Assembly: GCA_002238555.1 (NCBI GenBank)
Contig: MPMO01000051.1
Coordinates: forward strand, 1-36,034
Length of the DNA stretch: 36,034 nucleotides
Direction: 5' to 3'
DNA from: Caldilineaceae bacterium bin34
GTDB lineage: Bacteria > Chloroflexota > Anaerolineae > Caldilineales > Caldilineaceae
Shown: positions 1 through 7,747 of the stretch, one piece after another
How positions within the stretch are numbered: the first letter of the stretch is position 1
Layout of the letters: each line of letters opens with the position of its first letter
Program-made: the position numbers and the translations under genes
The notes under the pieces: model-generated
Database searches by the model: none
Told to the model about the DNA's origin: nothing
Seen by the model: the letters and a program-made list of their open reading frames with translations, nothing else

Positions 1-1275
1 CGACCAGGGAGGGAGCGCTCCTCGCCGTGCAGCTGCCCCAGTCCCGCGGGCCGAAACGGGTGTGGGCGGAAGTCCCGCCCGCACCAGGATGTTGAGCGCC
101 GCATTGTGGTCGGCGTTCGCCTGGAACCCGCAGGTTCCGCAGCGAAATACCGTCTGCGACGGTCGGTTTGACTTGGCGGTGTGCCCGCAACGGCTGCAGG
201 CTTGTGAAGTGTAGGCCGGGTCCACATACACAACCTGCCCGGCCTTGTACTCGAGCTTGCGCTCCAGCTGTCCCCAGCCCGACGCCAGGATGGCACGGTT
301 GAGCCCTGCCTTCTGCTTCACGTTCCGGCCGGGGTTCTCGACCGTGCCCTGCGCACTCTTCGTCATGCCCTTCGTGTTCAGGTCTTCCATGACGACCGTG
401 TGGGCGGTGTCCGCCATCTTGCGGCTGATTTGGTGTGTGGCCGTGTCCCGCCGACGGGCGCGCTTGCGCTGCAGTTTGCGTAGTTTCCCACCGGTCCCGC
501 GGCGTCGATTGGAGCCCTTCTGCTGCCGGGCCATCCTGCGCTGGTACCGCTTGATCTTGGCGTCCTCAACGGAAGAGTCGGGAATTGCGTGGACGGCTCC
601 GGTGCTGTCCGTGGCCTGCCCCACGTTGCGGTCGACACCGACCGCCCCGGACTCCGCGGGCCGGCATACGTCCGGGTGGTCGACCGGCACCTTGAACACG
701 ATGTAGGCGTACCACTTCGGTTGCTTGCCCTCCGACTCCTGCTTGACCCGTACCGTCAGCGGCTGGCCGTCGGCATACCGGGGGATGGGACCGAGACGCA
801 TCCAGCCTCTCTTCGGGATGTACAGGCGGCCGTCCTCAATGCGCACGCGGGACGGGATCGTGAAGGCGGGTTGTGTGTAGTGCTTGGCCTTGTACTGCGG
901 ACGTCCGTGGTCCGGACGGTCCGGGTCGAAGAAGGCGGCGTAGGCGTCCCCCATGTACTTGCAGGCGTACCGGACGATTTCGTAGCTGTAGTCCTGAAGC
1001 CACTCGTGGCCGGGTGCGTTCCGCAACTGCGTGAACCGCGTGCCCAGCGTGAAGAAGGTCGGACTGCCGGGACCCTCCCCCGGCTTGTCGAACGCCTTCC
1101 ACATGCGGTAGTCGCGCTCGTGCCCGGCCAGCACATGATTCCATGCAAACCGGCAGGCTCCGGCCAGTTGTTCGAGGTACTGGCCGTTTGCGGCCGTGCC
1201 GGGATACAGACGCACGCGCAGCGTCCGTGTGACGGTCGGGGACTCTTGCGTTGTAGACTTGGGGGTGCTGGTCAT
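1..1275 (-). CDS. tnpB: TnpB RNA-guided endonuclease (IS200/IS605 OrfB type), cut by the left window edge
   Basis: The frame is open for 425 codons from ATG at 1275 to base 1, with no stop, so the C-terminal end lies outside the window. All three RuvC acidic residues are visible: Asp215 in GVDRNVG, Glu297 in VVMEDLNTKGM and Asp389 in ANADHNAALNIL. A complete zinc ribbon is present, with Cys360/Cys363 in ACSRCGH and Cys379/Cys382 in RCGTCGF. The family consists of transposon-encoded nucleases guided by an RNA made from the element's 3' end; that end would be beyond base 1 here. No tnpA is visible, so this is either a solo-tnpB element or one whose partner is outside the window. A promoter-like sequence lies about 65 bases upstream. 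The triad and ribbon are intact, so the protein could be active. It is clearly different from the second TnpB at 13908-15335. Confidence 0.92.
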   Translation of the reverse strand, partial: MTSTPKSTTQESPTVTRTLRVRLYPGTAANGQYLEQLAGACRFAWNHVLAGHERDYRMWKAFDKPGEGPGSPTFFTLGTRFTQLRNAPGHEWLQDYSYEIVRYACKYMGDAYAAFFDPDRPDHGRPQYKAKHYTQPAFTIPSRVRIEDGRLYIPKRGWMRLGPIPRYADGQPLTVRVKQESEGKQPKWYAYIVFKVPVDHPDVCRPAESGAVGVDRNVGQATDSTGAVHAIPDSSVEDAKIKRYQRRMARQQKGSNRRRGTGGKLRKLQRKRARRRDTATHQISRKMADTAHTVVMEDLNTKGMTKSAQGTVENPGRNVKQKAGLNRAILASGWGQLERKLEYKAGQVVYVDPAYTSQACSRCGHTAKSNRPSQTVFRCGTCGFQANADHNAALNILVRAGLPPTPVSARGTGAAARRGALPPWS

Positions 1276-1339
1276 GGTGTCATCTTCACCGTGTCCGGTC
1301 GAGGGCCCGGTTCGCAGTCGGATCCTCTCTTTCACAGGA

Positions 1340-1366
1340 ATTGTAGCACAAGAGTTCGACTGTCAA
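1340..1366 (-). promoter_or_regulatory. Promoter of the left tnpB
   Basis: Read on the minus strand there is a perfect TTGACA (1361-1366), a 15-base spacer and TACAAT (1340-1345) preceded by TG plus one base, which makes an extended -10. The spacer is shorter than the usual 17, but the extended -10 can compensate. It sits about 65 bases before the ATG of tnpB. Confidence 0.55.
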
Positions 1367-1462
1367 CTATTCGATATATGCCCCAGGGCAATCGCAAGAT
1401 TGCGTTGCGAGACGGATTTGTCCAGGATCGAGGCTGCCTATTGACGCCCTGGAGGTTCCGCC

Positions 1463-1705
1463 ATGGCCCCTTGCCTGGCCACGCCCCTGCGGAGCTGTCT
1501 GGAAGGCGTGTCGGATCTCCGCAGCGCCCATGCGCGCAGGCACCCGCTCACGTCCATTCTGTTCCTGGTGCTGACCCGCCGTCATCGGCGGCGCCGACAC
1601 CCAGGTGGAGGTGGAGGAGTTCGGCCGGGACCACCGCGCCTGGTTTGAGCAATGGCTGTGCCTGCCGCATCGCCATCCCTCGACCATAGGACGGGCGGGA
1701 GCTCG
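1463..1705 (+). pseudogene. N-terminal remnant of an ISAs1-family transposase
   Basis: A Shine-Dalgarno GGAGG (1451-1455) precedes ATG 1463. The first frame encodes CLEGVSDLRSAHARRHPLTS followed by ILFLVLT, which resembles the N-terminal domain of ISAs1 / H-repeat-associated transposases (DPRRARGRRHPLAAIL type). At about 1575 the homology continues in the next frame as AVIGGADTQVEVEEFGRDHR and then AWFEQWLCLPH. One extra C in the ACCCGCC run accounts for the shift. After about 1690 the similarity dissolves (HPSTIGRAGARSG where families have a PSHDT-type motif). The DDE catalytic core is absent, so this is a dead fragment of about 80 codons. The family assignment is from memory of its motifs. 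Together with the adjacent tnpB it marks this end as an insertion hotspot. Confidence 0.6.
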
Positions 1706-1746
1706 CAGCGGTACGGACCCCCTTCGACCAGGCTGTCGACTGCGGT

Positions 1747-2625
1747 TCATGCGGGTGTATGGTGTCCAAGGCCGACGGTACAGCGGTCGCGCCCGGCCAA
1801 ATCCAATTGGGTCGATATGACGGTGAAACAGCCCATTCCACCCAGCAGATGCCGAACGTTTGCTCCCTGGTCCGGTCCGTGTTCGAGCATGACGGCTCCG
1901 TCGCGCAAAAGGTGGCTTGGCAGGTCCTCCAGCAGTTCTCGGATGACGTCCAAGCCATCCGTATCGGCCAACAGTGCCAGTTCCGGTTCGTGGAGCCGAA
2001 TCCCGTTGGGGAGATTCACCCACTCTGAGACCTTCACGTAGGGAAGGTTGGCCACTACCAGGTCGACTGGCTGTGGCAAGGGGTCCAACAGGTGGCCCGA
2101 AAGCAACGAGACCCGGCCGGCGGGTCGCAGCCGGGCGCGGTTGGCTTCAGCAACACACAGGGCTGCCGGGCTGAGGTCCACACCGAACACCGACACCCGG
2201 GCATGCCTGTGGGCCAGCGCCAAGGCAATGCAACCGCTGCCGGTCCCGACGTCCGCGACGGCGGGCGAGCGTTTGCGGCAGCGGTCGAGCCAGGCGCTGG
2301 CGAGTTCGACCAGCAGTTCCGTCTCGGGACGCGGGATCAGAACCCGTTCGTCCACCTGGAACTCCAAGCCCATGAATTCCTTGGTGCCGGTGATGTAGGC
2401 AAGAGGTTTGCCGCGTTCCCTTTCCGTCAGGCACTGGTGCCAGTGTGCCAGCACGGATGGATCCGGCACTCCCGCCGCCCGCGCGTAGAGACCGCTCCGG
2501 GAGGTGCCCAGACAGTGGGCCAGCAGCAGCTCGGCGTCCAGTGCCGGGCTTGGCGAGCCGGACCCGCGCAGGCGTTGCGCGCCTTCCCTGATCAGGTGCG
2601 GGAGGTCGGGTGTGTCAGCCGCCAC
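1747..2625 (-). CDS. prmC: PrmC, peptide chain release factor N5-glutamine methyltransferase
   Basis: A SAM-dependent methyltransferase that modifies the Gln of the GGQ motif in release factors, encoded directly after prfA in the same direction. The N-terminal helical domain includes LDAELLLAHCLG and GKPLAYITGTKEFMGLEF, then the IPRPETELLVE signature, then the Rossmann SAM motif VADVGTGSGCIALALA. The catalytic N-x-P-Y motif reads NLPY (in VANLPYVKV) rather than the commoner NPPY. The frame is open further upstream, to 2685, but that would overlap prfA by 71 bases. GTG at 2625 overlaps the prfA stop by 11 bases, puts the protein at 292 residues (normal for the family) and would couple translation to prfA. 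The last 30 residues are the least conserved part. Confident on function, less so on the exact start. Confidence 0.93.
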   Translation of the reverse strand: MAADTPDLPHLIREGAQRLRGSGSPSPALDAELLLAHCLGTSRSGLYARAAGVPDPSVLAHWHQCLTERERGKPLAYITGTKEFMGLEFQVDERVLIPRPETELLVELASAWLDRCRKRSPAVADVGTGSGCIALALAHRHARVSVFGVDLSPAALCVAEANRARLRPAGRVSLLSGHLLDPLPQPVDLVVANLPYVKVSEWVNLPNGIRLHEPELALLADTDGLDVIRELLEDLPSHLLRDGAVMLEHGPDQGANVRHLLGGMGCFTVISTQLDLAGRDRCTVGLGHHTPA

Positions 2626-3703
2626 CCGGATTCGAGCCCACGGCCGCCAGCTGCTCCGCCTGGTCGCGGGTGGCCAACTGTTCAAGGAAGCCGTCGATGT
2701 CGCCGTTCATCACGTCTTCCAGCTTGTAGAGCGTCAGGTTGATGCGGTGGTCCGTAACCCGACCCTGGGGAAAGTTGTAGGTGCGGATTTTCTCGCTGCG
2801 GTCGCCGCTGCCCACCTGCGAGCGCCGCGCCGCGCCCTGCTCGGCCTGCCGCCTCTGAAGTTCAAGGTCGTACAGACGGCTGCGCAGGATGCGCATGGCC
2901 TTGAGCCGGTTCTGCAGCTGGCTCTTTTCGTCCTGGCAGCTGACCACCAGGCCGCTGGGCAGATGGGTGATGCGCACGGCCGAGTCGGTCGTGTTCACGC
3001 TCTGGCCGCCGGGACCGCTGGAGCGCATGATGTCGATCCGGATGTCCTGGGCGTCAACCTCCACCTCGACTTCGTCCGCCTCCGGCAGGATGGCCACCGT
3101 GGCCGTGCTGGTGTGGATCCGCCCCTGGCTCTCGGTAACCGGAACCCGCTGGACGCGGTGCACTCCGGATTCGAACTTGAGCCGCGAGTAGATGCGCTCG
3201 CCCTTGACGGCGAAGACCACTTCCCGGATGCCGCCGATGCCGTTGGAACTGAGGCTCAATTCCTCGGTCTTCAATCGATGGTCCTCGGCCCACCGGGTGT
3301 ACATGCGAAACAAATCGGCACAGAACAGGCCGGCTTCGTCGCCGCCGGCCCCGGCCCGGATCTCGACGATGACATCCTTGTCGTCCTGCGGGTCGCGCGG
3401 GAGCAGCAGAACCTTCAGGTCCGTCTCCTGCTGCGCAGCCTGTTCTGCCAGGACCGTTACTTCCTCGGCCGCCATGGCGGCCAGTTCCGGATCCTCGTCG
3501 TCGGCCGCCAGTTCCCGGTTCTCCTCCAGTTCCCGGAGCGTGCGCCGATGGAGGCGATAGGCGTCCACCACTTCCTCCAGGCGGTTGTGTTCCCGGGCCA
3601 GGACGGACAGGCGTCCGTAGTCCGCGGCTACCTCGGGGTCGGCCATTTGACGGGACAGATCCTCGAACCGTTTCTCGATCTGGCGCAGTTGGTCAAGCAG
3701 CAT
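2615..3703 (-). CDS. prfA: Peptide chain release factor 1 (RF1)
   Basis: Recognises UAA and UAG at the ribosomal A site and triggers peptidyl-tRNA hydrolysis. At 362 residues it has the standard class I bacterial RF length. The stop-codon-reading tripeptide is PVT (in RVPVTESQGRIHTSTA), the P-x-T form that distinguishes RF1 from the SPF of RF2. The catalytic GGQ is in SSGPGGQSVNTTDSAVRITH, the substrate of the neighbouring PrmC. The N-terminal coiled-coil region (LDQLRQIEKRFEDLSRQ) and the acidic AGAGGDEAGLFCADLFRMY segment are also typical. ATG at 3703 is the first start. The stop lies inside the 5' end of prmC, so the two form an operon. A Gfo/Idh/MocA gene ends 38 bases upstream in the same direction. 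Confidence 0.97.
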   Translation of the reverse strand: MLLDQLRQIEKRFEDLSRQMADPEVAADYGRLSVLAREHNRLEEVVDAYRLHRRTLRELEENRELAADDEDPELAAMAAEEVTVLAEQAAQQETDLKVLLLPRDPQDDKDVIVEIRAGAGGDEAGLFCADLFRMYTRWAEDHRLKTEELSLSSNGIGGIREVVFAVKGERIYSRLKFESGVHRVQRVPVTESQGRIHTSTATVAILPEADEVEVEVDAQDIRIDIMRSSGPGGQSVNTTDSAVRITHLPSGLVVSCQDEKSQLQNRLKAMRILRSRLYDLELQRRQAEQGAARRSQVGSGDRSEKIRTYNFPQGRVTDHRINLTLYKLEDVMNGDIDGFLEQLATRDQAEQLAAVGSNPGGG

Positions 3704-3741
3704 GGCGGATGGGATCGGGGTTGACGGGACGCGGGCGGAGT

Positions 3742-4875
3742 TCAGTCGGCATAGGGATTGCCGCGGTCGGCCAGGGGCAGGGCCAGGCGTGCACCGGACA
3801 GGTGCGACGCGTGGATGGCAACGGCCATTTCAAGCGCCCATCGGGCATCCTGCCCGGTACAGGCGCGGGTGACGGGTCGGTCGTGCAGGATCGCGGCCAC
3901 CAGCTCCTCGACCATGATCAGGTTGCTCGCCGTGTTGCGCGCGTGGCCGTCGCGCACCGAGCCGTCGGCGTTTTTCTCCCACGAGTCCAACAGAACCCGC
4001 GTCCATGGTGCCTGTTCGCCCGGGGCCGCCATGCCGGTGGGACAGTGGTAGCAGAGGCCGCCCGGGGAGTTGCGCACGCTCAGGGCTCCCTTGGTGCCGT
4101 ACACCTCGTAGCCAAACCATTGGGAGTGGGCCGCCCCGCTGTCCTGTGCCACTGCGTACGAGGTGAATGTGGCGGGCAGGCCGCACTCGAACATGAACAA
4201 CCCCACAAGCGCGTCGCCGGCAATCGCGCCGATGCCCTCGTCTCCCTCACGGCGGTCCGCCTTGGTCACGGGGCAACCGTCTTGGGTTACGTGGCCGACC
4301 GCCCACTGGGGATCCGAACCGGCGATCCAGCGCATGCTGTCCAGGATGTGGGGACCCAGGACGGCCAGGTCCTGTCCTCCGGCCCTGTGGTCGCCCTTGC
4401 CGCGTCCGCGCAGTTCCACCAGGTCTCCAAGCTCGCCGTTGCGAACCATGTCGCGCGCATGCAATTCGTAGCCGCTGGCCTTGCGGTGGGCCACCACCAG
4501 GCGGGTTCCGCCGGCTTGGCAGGCCTCCAGGGCCCGGTCCGCCTCCGCCAGGGTCGCGGCCAGGGGCTTCTCGCAAAGGATGCCGGCCACCCCAGCCTCC
4601 GCGCAGCCCACGATCTGGTCAACATGATCCCGCACATCGCGGCACGCGATGCTGACGATGTCCGGCTGTTCGGCGGCCAGCAGTTCCCGCCAGTCCGCAT
4701 AGCCGCGCCGGGCTTCGGTGCGTGCGACCGCCGCCTCCCGTCCCGCCGGATCCGGATCCGCGATCGATTCGATGCCGACATGCGGGTGCAGGTTGAGGCA
4801 AACGTCGTGCCCGTGTCCGTAGTCGCCGCGGCCCGTATGCCCGAAGACGGCTCCGGCCAGACTCGTTGTCGTCAT
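3742..4875 (-). CDS. Gfo/Idh/MocA family oxidoreductase
   Basis: A NAD(P)-dependent sugar or polyol dehydrogenase-like protein of 377 residues. The N-terminal Rossmann part runs from AGAVFGHTGRGDYGHGHDV, followed by IESIADPDPAGREAAV and the ELLAAEQPDIVSIACRD strand. The family signature CEKPLAATLAEAD follows, then a C-terminal alpha/beta substrate domain with YEVYGTKGALSVRN. The usual GxGxxG at the N terminus is atypical (GHTGRG). The frame opens with TTG at 4884, but ATG at 4875 has a GGAG 11 bases upstream and is preferred. Substrate cannot be read from sequence. An operator-like palindrome lies in the 340-base leader (5017-5036). It precedes prfA by 38 bases and could be cotranscribed with it, although the functions are unrelated. 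Confidence 0.88.
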   Translation of the reverse strand: MTTTSLAGAVFGHTGRGDYGHGHDVCLNLHPHVGIESIADPDPAGREAAVARTEARRGYADWRELLAAEQPDIVSIACRDVRDHVDQIVGCAEAGVAGILCEKPLAATLAEADRALEACQAGGTRLVVAHRKASGYELHARDMVRNGELGDLVELRGRGKGDHRAGGQDLAVLGPHILDSMRWIAGSDPQWAVGHVTQDGCPVTKADRREGDEGIGAIAGDALVGLFMFECGLPATFTSYAVAQDSGAAHSQWFGYEVYGTKGALSVRNSPGGLCYHCPTGMAAPGEQAPWTRVLLDSWEKNADGSVRDGHARNTASNLIMVEELVAAILHDRPVTRACTGQDARWALEMAVAIHASHLSGARLALPLADRGNPYAD

Positions 4876-5218
4876 GGAGCCCAATCTCCGGTCTCAACAG
4901 TGTGTTTCGGAGACATTGCGGGGCCTGCCGGAGTCAGGGACGGTCTTCCCGCGTGCGCTGGACAGGCCATGGCGGCGCGCCGGTCGGCAGGGATGCCGTG
5001 GCAAGGCGGAAAAAGTAGTTGCTACCGGGTGCAACTGCGTTGGCACTGTCACGTTGTGCGGTCGACACGTGCGCAATTGCTGGGCTGTGTTCGGCCCGTG
5101 CAGCCCGGCAGCGGTTTGGAGGAGACTGCACGTTAATTGTAGACGGGAATGTACAACCCTTTGTATCAAATGAACATTAAGGCCTAAGGTCCGGATGATC
5201 TTCGCGGCCGATCGGCGG
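4876..5218. other. Gene-free leader between the MFS and Gfo/Idh/MocA genes
   Basis: A 343-base stretch without a credible gene; open frames across it have shadow-like composition. It contains an imperfect palindrome with a CCGG centre (5017-5036). Further upstream is an AT-richer patch (5138-5170) with repeated TTGTA/TACAA half sites, including TTTGTATCAAA at 5160-5170. Both genes flanking it are on the minus strand, so it is the upstream region of the gene ending at 4875. Confidence 0.6.
5017..5036. promoter_or_regulatory. LacI-type operator candidate
   Basis: AGTTGC, two bases, CCGG, two bases, GCAACT: 16 of 20 positions are symmetric around a central CCGG. LacI/GalR-family operators often have this layout (half sites around a central CG). 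It lies about 140 bases upstream of the start of the Gfo/Idh/MocA gene at 4875. No LacI-type regulator gene is in the window. Confidence 0.4.
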
Positions 5219-6412
5219 CTATCCCTGTTCCAGATCCTCGCGCCGCATGAACAGCAGTGGAATGATGGCCAGGGCCGCGATGATGATACACATGGTGTAC
5301 ACGGCCTCGAGGCCGTAGGTGTCGGCCACGAGGCCCATGATCCAGTTGGCCAGGGCCCGACTGCCGACTCCCATGCTCATGAACGAGGCACTGGCCAGGG
5401 CCCGGTTGCGCGGGAAGCGGGTCAGCACAATGGTGAAAATGACGGGGGTGGTGGACAGCGAGAAGAACCCCACTGCCGGCAGCATCCAGTAGATGTATTC
5501 CGTCGGGACCTGGGTAAAGGCCCAGGCCAGGGGTGTGGCAAAGCAGAAGGCCGTCAGCAGGAGGACGCGGCGCGGCACATGGTCCGCCAGGTAGCCGGCC
5601 AGCAGGGCGCCGAGCACGCCGGCCCCTTCAAGAATGGAGAGGGTGATCGCGCCTTCGGTGAACGTGGTCATCCCGCGCACATCCCGCATGTAGAGCGGCA
5701 GGTAGGTGGTGAACGCTGTTTGCAGGAATGTGCGCCCCACCACCATCAGCGTCAGCAGGGCCATCATCGGCGCGGCCTGGGCCACGAACACCCGGAGGGA
5801 GTGGGGGGTGGCTCTTTGTTGGGACTTGGCGCCCACCATGTGCAGACGCCAGTACAGCACGGCGGTGGCCAGCCAGCCGACGATGCACAGTTGCCAAAGG
5901 CCTTGGACACCGATCCACGCGACGCCCACCGCCGCGACCAACGGTCCTATCGTGCGTCCCAGTTCCCCTGACCCCATGAAGAGGCTCATGCCCAGGCCCA
6001 CCCGGCGCCCCGACACGTTGGAGATCATGGCCGGCGCCGGAGCGTGGAACGCGGCCACGCTCAGGCCCAACAGCAGGGCGGTGGCCAGGAGCAGGGGGTA
6101 GCTGGGCAGGATGCCCAGGGACACGACCAGCGTGGCCGTAATGCCGGGCGTGAAGATGACGAAGTTGCGGATGCTGAAGCGGTCTGCGAGCCATCCCAGG
6201 ACCAGTGTGAGCAGAAACGGAATCTGCATCACTGCATTGACATGTCCAATCTGGCTGTAGGACAGGCCCAACTGGGTTTGGATGTGCGGCAGCAGGGGCG
6301 GAAAGAACGCACTGAAGGCGTCGTGAATCGTGTGTCCCCCGGTAATGGTCGCGATTTGTCCGATCTGGAAGTCGTCCTGTGGACGGGACGCGGACGAGGA
6401 AGCTTGGGACAC
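5219..6412 (-). CDS. MFS transporter, fosmidomycin-resistance (Fsr)-like
   Basis: An integral membrane protein of 397 residues with about 12 hydrophobic segments, consistent with a major facilitator. The start GGHTIHDAFSAFFPPLLPHI followed by LGLSYSQIGHVNA matches the Fsr-like exporter group, which have a GH...D..........PLL segment in helix 1. The loop between helices 2 and 3 is GWLADRFSIRNFVIF, the MFS motif A region, and a second copy of it in the C-terminal half is GYLADHVPRRVLLLT. It is probably an efflux pump for small molecules; the substrate is unknown. The start is GTG at 6412. It is divergent from the aldo/keto reductase, and the 310-base gap between them holds two palindromes. Confidence 0.85.
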   Translation of the reverse strand: MSQASSSASRPQDDFQIGQIATITGGHTIHDAFSAFFPPLLPHIQTQLGLSYSQIGHVNAVMQIPFLLTLVLGWLADRFSIRNFVIFTPGITATLVVSLGILPSYPLLLATALLLGLSVAAFHAPAPAMISNVSGRRVGLGMSLFMGSGELGRTIGPLVAAVGVAWIGVQGLWQLCIVGWLATAVLYWRLHMVGAKSQQRATPHSLRVFVAQAAPMMALLTLMVVGRTFLQTAFTTYLPLYMRDVRGMTTFTEGAITLSILEGAGVLGALLAGYLADHVPRRVLLLTAFCFATPLAWAFTQVPTEYIYWMLPAVGFFSLSTTPVIFTIVLTRFPRNRALASASFMSMGVGSRALANWIMGLVADTYGLEAVYTMCIIIAALAIIPLLFMRREDLEQG

Positions 6413-6527
6413 GGTGGGGGATTCCGGTGACGCCGCGGTGGAATTGGCGGCGGGGACGCGGCGGGGGAAGCGGGAGGGTTCACCGCGTCGCCGATTCTAG
6501 AGCGTACCGGAAACCGTCTTGCAACCG

Positions 6528-6556
6528 CGACCCACAGGTGGTGCACCGGTGGGTCG
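6528..6556. repeat. Inverted repeat, operator or hairpin candidate
   Basis: CGACCCAC (6528-6535) pairs with GTGGGTCG (6549-6556). Inside them GGTG pairs with CACC around a three-base loop, with one A/G mismatch. It lies between two divergent promoters and has no T-tract, so a regulator site is more likely than a terminator. Confidence 0.5.
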
Positions 6557-6600
6557 GCGGGGGCCGAACAAACGCGAACCGGATCGTCAATCTTCCACAT

Positions 6601-6618
6601 CCGGTACCGGCGTATAAT
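6601..6618 (+). promoter_or_regulatory. -10 box with adjoining palindrome, aldo/keto reductase promoter
   Basis: TATAAT at 6613-6618 is a perfect -10. The palindrome CCGGTACCGG at 6601-6610 sits two bases before it, where a bound repressor would block polymerase. No good -35 is seen (TCTTCC/ATCTTC at the right distance), so the promoter may depend on an activator or be weak. Confidence 0.4.
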
Positions 6619-6722
6619 GCCGGCTCCTTCCGCGGAGGCGGCATGGCGCCGACACCGATGTCGTCCGGCCGGTGCGATTGGCGTCTGTCCTCCGCTCCGC
6701 TCACACGCGCAGGTTCCCGTAG

Positions 6723-7697
6723 ATGGACCGAACTTCCCTAGGCAATCTCAAGCTTCCCAGCAGCGTCATGGGTCTGGGTTCCGGCGGGCACAGCCGCCTG
6801 GGCCAGAGCTACGGCGCCGCGGCCGAGGAGTCCGAGGCCATCGTGGGACGCGCCCTGGAACTCGGGGTCAACCACATCGACACCGCCACCGGTTACGGTA
6901 CGGAAGGCATTGTCGGGGCTGCCGTGCGCGGGTCCGGCGTGTCCCGCAGCGACCTGCTGATTGCCTCCAAGGTTTCCTGCCACAAGGACATGGTCCCCGT
7001 GCCGTGGGCGGACTACGAACGGGCCGTCCACGCCTCGCTCGAGGCCACCGGCTTGGACTATCTGGACATCTACTATGTGCACGGCCTGTACGCCGAACAT
7101 GTCGGGCATGCCCTCGAGACCATCCTGCCGGGCCTCCAGGGCCTCAAGGAACAGGGCCTGATCAGGGCCGCCGCCATCTCCGAACATTTCAATACGGACC
7201 CGTCCCACCAGGTTCTGCTGGACGTCGTGCGGACCGCGCCCGAGCTGGTGGATGTGCTCATGGTGGGCTTCAACATCCTGAACCAGAGTGCGCGCCGGGA
7301 ACTGCTGCCGCTCTGTCTGGAGCACGGTATCGGGGTGACCTGCATGTTCGCCGTGCGCAACGCCTTCAGCAATCCGGCCGTGCTGGCCCGCATCGTCCGC
7401 GACCTGATCGCGGCGGGCGAAGTGGATGCCGCCGAGGTCGATGTCGACCGGCCCCTGGACTTCGTCCTGCGGCAGGGCGATGCCGCAACCTTGACCGAAG
7501 CGGCCTACCGTTTCTGCCGTTGGGAACCGGGGATCGACGTGGTTCTGTCCGGAACCGGCCGGATGGAGCACCTGGAGGCCAATGCAGCCTGTCTGCGCCG
7601 ACCCGCACTGCCGTCCGCCACCGCGGAGCGGCTGCGGCGGATCTTCCGCCGCGTGGACAGCGTGTCGGGGCAGGACCGACCCTACCGCAAGGGTTAA
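6723..7697 (+). CDS. Aldo/keto reductase
   Basis: A (beta/alpha)8-barrel NADPH-dependent oxidoreductase of 324 residues. The catalytic tetrad is visible: Asp and Tyr in VNHIDTATGYGTEGIVG, Lys in LIASKVSC and His in IYYVHGLYAEHV. The N terminus LGNLKLPSSVMGLGSGGHSR and the cofactor region VVLSGTGRMEHLEANAACL fit the family. ATG at 6723 follows a weak AGG. A rhodanese gene follows after a 50-base gap, possibly cotranscribed. The substrate is unknown. The insert after MVGFNILNQSARRELLPLC resembles the L-galactose/D-threo-aldose dehydrogenase-type AKRs, but this is only a weak suggestion. Confidence 0.9.
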   Translation: MDRTSLGNLKLPSSVMGLGSGGHSRLGQSYGAAAEESEAIVGRALELGVNHIDTATGYGTEGIVGAAVRGSGVSRSDLLIASKVSCHKDMVPVPWADYERAVHASLEATGLDYLDIYYVHGLYAEHVGHALETILPGLQGLKEQGLIRAAAISEHFNTDPSHQVLLDVVRTAPELVDVLMVGFNILNQSARRELLPLCLEHGIGVTCMFAVRNAFSNPAVLARIVRDLIAAGEVDAAEVDVDRPLDFVLRQGDAATLTEAAYRFCRWEPGIDVVLSGTGRMEHLEANAACLRRPALPSATAERLRRIFRRVDSVSGQDRPYRKG

Positions 7698-7747
7698 AAT
7701 TCCGGTAGCCGGACTCGCCGACAGACGACAAGACATCAAGGATTGGC

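Larger units (their letters stand above)
6413..6722. other. Divergent intergenic region with palindromes
   Basis: No gene is credible here. The region separates the minus-strand MFS gene from the plus-strand aldo/keto reductase. It holds a 29-base near-perfect inverted repeat (6528-6556), a perfect palindrome CCGGTACCGG (6601-6610) and a consensus -10 TATAAT (6613-6618). Confidence 0.6.

Noticed and set aside
2615..2645. tRNA-like T-arm GGGCTCGAATCC on the minus strand
   Set aside because: It is the end of prfA (codons for GSNPGG) and no acceptor, D or anticodon arms are nearby.
2504..3724. 406-codon plus-strand frame opposite prfA
   Set aside because: It is antisense to RF1, which has full family motifs; no domain is recognised in it.
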